From positions 1 through 5,001 of the forward strand of contig JAFOYD010000106.1 of assembly GCA_017391545.1 (NCBI GenBank): 5,001 nt of DNA. Reading direction: 5' to 3'. Under the pieces are notes generated by a model. It had not been told where the DNA came from and ran no database searches. It was given only the letters and a program-made list of their open reading frames with translations. The DNA is from Lachnospiraceae bacterium. Lineage in GTDB: Bacteria > Bacillota > Clostridia > Lachnospirales > Lachnospiraceae. Shown in pieces: positions 1 to 5,001 of this stretch. Numbering within the stretch: position 1 is the first letter of the stretch; the number at the start of each line of letters is the position of its first letter. The position numbers and the translations under genes are program-made.

Positions 1-1658
1 ACCTCCAGTATCGTAATCATTCCAAGCAGTACATGATCCCTGTAAATACCATATGCATAATCCGGCTGTCCTTTCAAAAAAGCACGATTGATCCAGGTCC
101 CGGATTTCTCCAGTTCCTGCATGCATTCCGGCAGATCATCCAGACAGATGGTTTGATCCAGTCGCTTTGCCATCCTCTCCGAACAGGCACAAAGCCTTGC
201 CTGACTGCCACTGTCAATCAAATAGATTGCAGCGCTCTGCGTCTCCATCATTTCCTCCAGAACGCTGACCGCCTGCCTTAGGATTTCCTCAGCGTGCATG
301 GAACTCAGTTTTTTTGTAGCTGCATAAATGTATCCAAGGCTGTCTTTATAATTTATGATCTGTCTGCCATATCGTTCCTTATCCGCCAGCGCCTTTCCAT
401 ACATTTGATTCAGATAAATATATTTGTCCTCCATGATTTTCCTGCTCTTTGTCAGGTTCTCGATCTGGTCCTGATATTTGTCCCTGGTATATCCTGCAAT
501 TGCCCCCGTCAGAAGATACGTCGCAAACGGAAGCCAGTTGATAATATTGTAAAACTGGATCTGCCAGCTGGCACCACCTCCCACCCCGATCAGATAGGCA
601 ACACATGTCGCAACTGCAGCGATCATTCCATACCGCAGTCCATACATCATGCCCGCAATTGCCACACAGAACAGACGAAAATCCGCAAAGTCCACAAGCT
701 GCATATATCTGGTCTTTGCCGTCAGGATCTCACAGACAGCAAAAAGCACCGCGATTTCAAACAGATACAGCCGCTTTCCACAGGCTGTGACCGTCCCCTT
801 CTTTCGCCACTTCGGCTTCTTTTTTTTCTGGCAGTCTGCGTACCATTCACCGACTCTGTCTGCCAGTTTTTCTCTGGGAAACCATCCATATCTGCTTCTA
901 ATCTCCTGCCTGTCTTTTTCAAATCCCTGTTCCCGTTCTCTGTAAGCACTGCCAAAGGATATCGTGATCCCCTCTTCATTTCTCTCCGCTGCTTTTACGA
1001 TAAGCCCTGCCAGCTCTCCTGCCGTCATCTCATTTCCGCCATATAATCGGTAATGCTCGTATCCGCTCACATTCTCCTCTGTCACGATATTCAGAAAGGA
1101 AGCCAGATCACTTCCAAAAAGGAAATCCAGACTGTGTTCCTGTCGATAGGCAAGATCAATCCGCCCTGCCTCCTCCATTGACTGATAGAAGGCATCAAAA
1201 AAGGCATTGCCCTGCGTTGTTGATACAAGATATGGCACCGTCAGCTTCAGAAGATTACCACCTTCCGCACAAAACATACCGCACATACGATCACAGGCAT
1301 CTTCAACAATTGTATGTGTTTCCCCATAGCAGACAGTAATCTGCTTTGACGGACAGATGTAAATTATTTTTGTTCGACCGCTTTTTCTACATATGGCAAG
1401 AATTTGATCAACATATCTGATTTCATCGTAGGTATCCTGGTCAAACCTTCCTGACAGCATAACCACATAATCAATATTGTATGTCAGAAACAGCTGCTCA
1501 AATTCAGGCTGTCCGATTCCGATCTGATACGTTGATATGTTGTTCCCCTTTATGGCGTCTGTCCCCTCTGCACACACGATCACCTGATTCTGCTTCGCAA
1601 GTATCTCCCAGAAATCATTTTTCAGCCATTTGATATTACCTGTCACCAGTATTTCCAC
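1..1658 (-). CDS. PelD-like membrane protein: degenerate SDR/epimerase domain + ~4 TM helices + GAF (partial, C-terminus outside window)
   Basis: Reading the minus strand from GTG at 1658 gives 552 uninterrupted codons that run off the left edge. Residues 1-275 look like an extended SDR/NAD-epimerase: LVTGN at 4-8, a YG pair at 111-112, and an SDR-like C-terminal half ending in YGWFPREKLADRVGEWY (257-273). A basic stretch (278-288) precedes about four hydrophobic helices near 296-314, 326-340, 343-360 and 373-390. A charged, probably coiled-coil segment (392-445) leads into a GAF-like domain from about 455. The membrane-coil-GAF order matches PelD, the inner-membrane c-di-GMP receptor that activates Pel polysaccharide synthesis; a degenerate GGDEF domain would be expected beyond the edge. 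The SDR domain lacks most of its glycine motif and the YxxxK pair, so it is probably not an enzyme. The start has AAAGGCGG 8 bases upstream and an in-frame stop at 1676-1674. No convincing promoter is visible in 1659-1725. The PelD assignment is inference from architecture; another membrane GAF sensor is possible. Confidence 0.72.
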   Translation of the reverse strand, partial: MEILVTGNIKWLKNDFWEILAKQNQVIVCAEGTDAIKGNNISTYQIGIGQPEFEQLFLTYNIDYVVMLSGRFDQDTYDEIRYVDQILAICRKSGRTKIIYICPSKQITVCYGETHTIVEDACDRMCGMFCAEGGNLLKLTVPYLVSTTQGNAFFDAFYQSMEEAGRIDLAYRQEHSLDFLFGSDLASFLNIVTEENVSGYEHYRLYGGNEMTAGELAGLIVKAAERNEEGITISFGSAYREREQGFEKDRQEIRSRYGWFPREKLADRVGEWYADCQKKKKPKWRKKGTVTACGKRLYLFEIAVLFAVCEILTAKTRYMQLVDFADFRLFCVAIAGMMYGLRYGMIAAVATCVAYLIGVGGGASWQIQFYNIINWLPFATYLLTGAIAGYTRDKYQDQIENLTKSRKIMEDKYIYLNQMYGKALADKERYGRQIINYKDSLGYIYAATKKLSSMHAEEILRQAVSVLEEMMETQSAAIYLIDSGSQARLCACSERMAKRLDQTICLDDLPECMQELEKSGTWINRAFLKGQPDYAYGIYRDHVLLGMITILE

Positions 1659-1666
1659 ACCATCAG

Positions 1667-1674
1667 CCGCCTTT
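1667..1674 (-). promoter_or_regulatory. Ribosome binding site deciding the GTG start of the PelD-like gene
   Basis: The minus strand reads AAAGGCGG here, with 8 bases to the GTG at 1658-1656. An in-frame TGA at 1676-1674 rules out any longer form. Two nearby ATG codons (1677 and 1663) are out of frame and stop after 4 and 6 codons, so GTG is the only well-placed start. Confidence 0.6.
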
Positions 1675-1725
1675 CATCTCGTACCTATTTTCTAAATATA
1701 TGCCCTTTGTTAATTTCTATGACGC

Positions 1726-1774
1726 AAAAAAATCCCTTTCACCGTTGTGTGTCACCACAACAATGAAAGGGATT
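1726..1774 (-). terminator. Rho-independent terminator after pyrF
   Basis: On the minus strand the arm at 1774-1756 (AATCCCTTTCATTGTTGTG) pairs with 1749-1731 (CACAACGGTGAAAGGGATT). This gives a 19-bp stem with only two G-U wobbles around a 6-base loop. It is followed at once by seven T residues (1732-1726, the first two shared with the stem). It begins 20 bases past the pyrF stop and separates the nrdD-pyrF unit from the PelD-like gene. In the plus direction only four T residues follow, so it should act mainly on minus-strand transcripts. Confidence 0.92.
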
Positions 1775-1794
1775 TTGAATTCTATTGATATTGT

Positions 1795-2730
1795 TTATTT
1801 TCCAACACTTGCAAATGCCTGATCAATGTCAGTAATCATGTCAATGACTGCCTGTCTTGAAGCATCTGCGAAATTCAGTGCGCCAAACTTACTGTATTTC
1901 TCATTCTGGTATGCAGCGATAATGCCTCTTGAAGAGTTCACGATCGCGCCGAGTCTGTTGTCATCAAAGAAATGAATCAGATCTTTGCCTGATGCGCCCT
2001 GTGCACCATAGCCCGGTACAAGGATAAAGGACTTTGGCATTACCTGGCGAAGCACCTTACCCTGTTCCGGATATGTCGCTCCTACAACAGCACCGACATA
2101 GCTGTAGCCATGATCGCCCATCAGCTGCTCGCCCCATGCAGCGACCTTCTCGCCTACATGTTCATACAGCGGCTTCCCGTCAATCAGTCTGTCCTGAAAT
2201 TCTCCACTGCTCGGATTAGAAGTCTTTACCAGAATAAAGATTCCTTTTTTCTCTTCCTTGCATACATCAATAAACGGCTGTACACCATCCGTTCCAAGAT
2301 ACGGATTGACTGTGACAAAATCCTCATCAAATCCTGCGCACAGATTGTCGCCTACCTGTACCTTTCCAAGATGTGCCGTCGCATAAGCCGCTGAGGTAGA
2401 ACCGATATCTCCACGCTTGATATCTCCGATGACTACCAGATCCTTTTCCTTACAGTAATCCACTGTCTTCTTGAACGCGATCAGTCCCGGAATCCCAAAC
2501 TGCTCATACATCGCAATCTGTGGCTTCACAGCGGGAATCAGATCATAGGTCTTGTCGATAATCTGCTTATTGTAAAGCCATATCGCTTCTGCTGCTCCCT
2601 CAAGGTTTTCGCCCTTTGACTCAAATGCCAGCTTCTTGATATGATCAGGTACGAACTTCATCATCGGGTCGAGTCCCACTACGATCGGTGCACCTGTCTT
2701 CTGAATCTTATCAATTAGTTTGTTGATCAT
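1795..2730 (-). CDS. pyrF: Orotidine 5'-phosphate decarboxylase (type 2)
   Basis: PyrF removes CO2 from orotidine 5'-monophosphate to give UMP, the last step of de novo UMP synthesis in the cytoplasm. The 311-residue product is a complete TIM-barrel protein of the long (type 2) subfamily; classical PyrF is nearer 240 residues. Visible motifs are GLDPMM (19-24) with substrate-binding Asp21, AVKPQIAMYE (67-76), the catalytic DIKRGDIG at 103-110 (charged network Asp103, Lys105, Asp108), TVNPYLGTDG (140-149), ILVKTSNPSSGE (166-177), GAVVGATYPEQ (213-223), LVPGYGAQG (237-245) and NSSRG (265-269), the last two fitting the phosphate-binding end of the barrel. The ATG at 2730 has AGGAGA 7-8 bases upstream. 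It lies 32 bases after nrdD with no terminator between, so the two are probably cotranscribed. No other pyr gene follows. No key residue is missing. Confidence 0.97.
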   Translation of the reverse strand: MINKLIDKIQKTGAPIVVGLDPMMKFVPDHIKKLAFESKGENLEGAAEAIWLYNKQIIDKTYDLIPAVKPQIAMYEQFGIPGLIAFKKTVDYCKEKDLVVIGDIKRGDIGSTSAAYATAHLGKVQVGDNLCAGFDEDFVTVNPYLGTDGVQPFIDVCKEEKKGIFILVKTSNPSSGEFQDRLIDGKPLYEHVGEKVAAWGEQLMGDHGYSYVGAVVGATYPEQGKVLRQVMPKSFILVPGYGAQGASGKDLIHFFDDNRLGAIVNSSRGIIAAYQNEKYSKFGALNFADASRQAVIDMITDIDQAFASVGK

Positions 2731-2737
2731 AACACAT

Positions 2738-2743
2738 TCTCCT
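2738..2743 (-). promoter_or_regulatory. Ribosome binding site of pyrF
   Basis: The minus strand reads AGGAGA, close to the Shine-Dalgarno consensus and 7 bases from the pyrF ATG (2730). It lies inside the 32-base gap after nrdD. That gap holds no hairpin or T-run that would end transcription, so pyrF can be translated independently from a shared message. Confidence 0.75.
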
Positions 2744-2762
2744 ATTGGTTTCGTTTTTTATT

Positions 2763-4952
2763 TCACATTTTGGTATTCAGGAATTCTGCATACTTCCTTA
2801 TATTGGATACATTAACATATTTCTGCTGTGATTGTCCAGCCACAATTACGAGTGTCGGTGCCTGCATGACGCCATATTGTACAGCAAGGTCCATATTTTC
2901 CTCTGCATCAATGACGGTATAATCCACATCCTTGAGATATTCTTTGGCAAGCTTACAGTTCGGACAGGTCTTGGTGGTAAACAGATAGGTCTTGTTCCGA
3001 TCTGTTTTCTTCTCCTTTGCACGCTCTGCTGCCACAATCTGACGCGCATTTTCCCTCTTGGTAATCTGTCTCTCCTTCTGTATGCCATGTTGTTCTTCCT
3101 GCCTGTCTCCAGACAGATCATGTTCCACACGAACCATATTTCCCATCTTGTATTCGGTACGATTCGCATACTCCTGAAGCTTTCCATCATTCCAGTTCTG
3201 CACTGGTCTGTAATAGCCCGTGATACGACTGTAGACCTCTGTGGTACGCCCACACTTCGGACATACCTTCTGCTCACCTGCGAGATATCCATGTTCTTTA
3301 CAGATCGAGTATGTCGGTGACAACGTGTAGTATGGAAGCTTATAATTCTCAGCTATGGTCCGCACCAGATTTGCTGCCGCTTTCCAGTCTGGAAGCTTTT
3401 CGCCCAGAAATGCATGAAATACCGTTCCTGAAGTATATAACGTCTGAAGCTCGTCCTGGATATCAAGTGCATCAAAGATATCTGTCGTATAATCAACAGG
3501 CAAATGGGAAGAATTTGTGTAATACGGCGTATCTCCCTCATGTCCCGCTGTGATAATGTCACTCCACCTTGCACGGTCATGCTTTGCCAGCCTGTATGAC
3601 GTGCTTTCTGCCGGTGTCGCCTCGAGGTTGTACAGATCACCATACTGCTCCTGATAATCCGACAGCCGCTCTCTCATATGATTCAGCACATCCCTGGTAA
3701 ACTGCTGTGTTTCCTCATGGGAAAGATCAGCCTGGAGCCATTTCGCATTCAGCCCTGCCTCATTCATGCCGATCAGTCCAATCGTCGAAAAGTGGCTGTC
3801 AAAGTTTCCAAGATAATGCCTGGTATACGGATACAGTCCCTCATCCAACAGCTTAGACACCACGTCTCTCTTGATCTTGAGTGACCGGGCGCTGATATCC
3901 ATCATATGGTCAAGGCGTCTGTAGAAATCCTCCTCATCCTCAGCAAGGTACGCAATTCGAGGCATATTGATCGTAACGACTCCGATGCTTCCCGTACTCT
4001 CTCCTGAGCCAAAGAAACCACCTGTCTTTTTGCGAAGCTCCCGAAGGTCAAGGCGCAGTCTGCAGCACATGCTCCGCACATCCGAAGGCTCCATATCCGA
4101 ATTGATATAATTGGAGAAATACGGCGTGCCATACTTTGCTGTCATCTCAAACAACAGCCTGTTATTCTCTGTATCCGACCAGTCAAAGTCACGTGTGATG
4201 GAGTACGTCGGAATCGGATACTGGAAGCCTCTGCCATCCGCGTCTCCTTCGATCATGACCTCGATAAACGCTTTGTTGATCATATCCATCTCTGCTTTGC
4301 AGTCCTTATAGCAGAATTCCATCTCCTTACCGCCCACAATGGCAGGAAGCTCTGCAAGGTCATTTGGAACCGTCCAGTCCAGTGTGATATTGCTAAAGGG
4401 TGCCTGTGTGCCCCAACGGCTCGGTGTATTCACCCCATATACAAAAGACTCGATGCAGGTCTTTACTTCTTTGTATGAAAGATGATCCACCTTCACAAAA
4501 GGCGCAAGATAAGTATCGAACGAGGAAAATGCCTGTGCACCTGCCCATTCATTCTGCATAATGCCAAGGAAATTGACCATCTGATTGCACAGTACGGACA
4601 AATGCTTTGCAGGTGCAGACGTAATCTTTCCCGGAATTCCTCCAAGCCCTTCTTTGATCAGCTGCTTTAGCGACCAGCCTGCGCAATAGCCTGTCAGCAT
4701 GGACAGATCATGAATGTGGATATCTGCATTTCTATGAGCGTTTGCAATCTCCTCATCATAAATCTCAGAAAGCCAGTAGTTTGCTGTCACTGCTCCTGAA
4801 TTTGACAGAATCAGACCTCCTACGGAATATGTAACCGTAGAATTCTCCTTCACTCGCCAATCCTCGACCTTCACATAGTTGTCCACAACCTCTTTATAAT
4901 CAAGCGTCGTCGATTCTGCCCTGTTATCCTCTCTCTGCATCATCTTAACCAC
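2763..4952 (-). CDS. nrdD: Anaerobic (class III) ribonucleoside-triphosphate reductase with fused C-terminal redoxin domain, no ATP-cone
   Basis: NrdD is the cytoplasmic glycyl-radical enzyme that reduces NTPs to dNTPs without oxygen; the radical-SAM activase NrdG, absent from this window, must install the radical. Counting from GTG 4952 (729 residues): IHIHDL at 78-83, GYCAGWSL with Cys90, adjacent Cys296-Cys297 before RLRLDLR, GSIGVVTINMPRIAY (321-335), ATPAESTSYRLA (445-456), NSSHLPVDYT (480-489), a zinc site CxxH (551, 554) plus CxxC (564, 567), and SRITGYYRPV with the likely glycyl radical at Gly579. The catalytic barrel begins within about 20 residues of the N-terminus, so the usual ATP-cone of about 90 residues is missing. 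A charged linker (600-650) leads to a thioredoxin/glutaredoxin-like domain (651-729) with CPNC at 663-666 and a probable cis-Pro at 699. An ATG at 4970 would add six residues but has no Shine-Dalgarno site; GTG 4952 does. pyrF follows after 32 bases. Confidence 0.95.
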   Translation of the reverse strand: MVKMMQREDNRAESTTLDYKEVVDNYVKVEDWRVKENSTVTYSVGGLILSNSGAVTANYWLSEIYDEEIANAHRNADIHIHDLSMLTGYCAGWSLKQLIKEGLGGIPGKITSAPAKHLSVLCNQMVNFLGIMQNEWAGAQAFSSFDTYLAPFVKVDHLSYKEVKTCIESFVYGVNTPSRWGTQAPFSNITLDWTVPNDLAELPAIVGGKEMEFCYKDCKAEMDMINKAFIEVMIEGDADGRGFQYPIPTYSITRDFDWSDTENNRLLFEMTAKYGTPYFSNYINSDMEPSDVRSMCCRLRLDLRELRKKTGGFFGSGESTGSIGVVTINMPRIAYLAEDEEDFYRRLDHMMDISARSLKIKRDVVSKLLDEGLYPYTRHYLGNFDSHFSTIGLIGMNEAGLNAKWLQADLSHEETQQFTRDVLNHMRERLSDYQEQYGDLYNLEATPAESTSYRLAKHDRARWSDIITAGHEGDTPYYTNSSHLPVDYTTDIFDALDIQDELQTLYTSGTVFHAFLGEKLPDWKAAANLVRTIAENYKLPYYTLSPTYSICKEHGYLAGEQKVCPKCGRTTEVYSRITGYYRPVQNWNDGKLQEYANRTEYKMGNMVRVEHDLSGDRQEEQHGIQKERQITKRENARQIVAAERAKEKKTDRNKTYLFTTKTCPNCKLAKEYLKDVDYTVIDAEENMDLAVQYGVMQAPTLVIVAGQSQQKYVNVSNIRKYAEFLNTKM

Positions 4953-4960
4953 TTTGCATA

Positions 4961-4968
4961 CCCCTTCC
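4961..4968 (-). promoter_or_regulatory. Ribosome binding site supporting a GTG start for nrdD
   Basis: The minus strand reads GGAAGGGG here, 8 bases before the GTG at 4952-4950. The in-frame ATG at 4970 overlaps this site and has only AGAAAAAT in front of it. The ATG at 4943 is in frame but 17 bases away, too far for this site. This favours the 729-residue form over the 735-residue form. Confidence 0.55.
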
Positions 4969-4985
4969 ATATTTTTCTGAAATAA

Positions 4986-4994
4986 ATGATAGCA
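4986..4994 (-). promoter_or_regulatory. Possible extended -10 promoter element of nrdD
   Basis: The minus strand reads TGCTATCAT, matching the extended -10 pattern TGnTATAAT at all but one base. Transcription would start near 4979, leaving a leader of about 27 bases that contains the ribosome binding site at 4968-4961. That fits the GTG start better than the ATG at 4970, which would have a leader of only about 9 bases. The -35 region and any NrdR boxes would lie beyond the right edge, so this is tentative. Confidence 0.35.
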
Positions 4995-5001
4995 GATTGG
5001 A

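Noticed and set aside
379..979. Short minus-strand ORFs (379-606 and 722-979) that could suggest a decayed, frameshifted gene
   Set aside because: Another minus-strand frame is open from 1658 to the edge with coherent domains, so the gene is intact in this window and these are out-of-frame shadows.
294..1046. 250-residue plus-strand ORF
   Set aside because: It lies wholly antisense to the continuous minus-strand frame of the PelD-like gene. Its translation shows no family motif, is Cys/His/Ser/Pro-rich as antisense reads often are, and I saw no ribosome binding site.
1659..1725. Possible promoter for the PelD-like gene (TTAACA, TATATT elements)
   Set aside because: The hexamers are not at workable spacing: TATATT is only about 8 bases from TTAACA, and 17 bases downstream of TTAACA gives a poor -10. 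A promoter may exist here but I cannot place it.
1726..1774. Hairpin considered as a riboswitch or repeat element
   Set aside because: It is a single near-perfect stem with a T-run directly after the pyrF stop, which an intrinsic terminator fully explains.
2846..3292. 148-residue minus-strand ORF
   Set aside because: It is an alternate frame inside nrdD, where the real frame carries the zinc site, glycyl-radical loop and redoxin domain.
2832..3320. 162-residue plus-strand ORF with hydrophobic stretches
   Set aside because: It is antisense to conserved nrdD coding sequence, and the hydrophobic runs arise from the complement of the charged linker and redoxin. I saw no independent gene signal.

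Overview
The window comes from a low-to-mid GC Firmicute, most likely class Clostridia and close to Lachnospiraceae. The reasons are the oxygen-sensitive class III ribonucleotide reductase, a long-form (type 2) PyrF of 311 residues, purine-rich Shine-Dalgarno sites at 8-base spacing, and a strong intrinsic terminator. The genus cannot be fixed from the sequence alone. All three genes lie on the minus strand, so transcription runs from high to low coordinates.

Positions 4994-1795 form one probable two-gene transcription unit. A possible extended -10 element near the right edge is followed by nrdD, the anaerobic ribonucleoside-triphosphate reductase. This version lacks the N-terminal ATP-cone and carries a thioredoxin/glutaredoxin-like domain with a CPNC motif fused to its C-terminus. 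After a 32-base gap comes pyrF, orotidine 5'-phosphate decarboxylase, and then a 19-bp hairpin terminator with a seven-T tail. PyrF makes UMP, the precursor of the pyrimidine nucleotides that NrdD reduces, so the pair joins pyrimidine synthesis to dNTP supply. The NrdG activase that NrdD needs is not in the window.

Positions 1658-1 hold the 5' part of a third gene, starting at GTG and running off the left edge (552 codons visible). It is open throughout, so the short overlapping ORFs there on both strands are not genes. The product joins a degenerate extended-SDR (NAD-epimerase-like) domain, about four transmembrane helices, a probable coiled coil, and the start of a GAF-like domain. The membrane-plus-GAF part resembles PelD, the c-di-GMP receptor of Pel exopolysaccharide synthesis, so the gene may be the first visible member of a Gram-positive pel-type cluster lying to the left.

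I saw no tRNA, rRNA, CRISPR array, insertion sequence or riboswitch. The main points of interest are the SDR-membrane-GAF fusion with an apparently dead SDR domain, and the NrdD-redoxin fusion without the allosteric cone.
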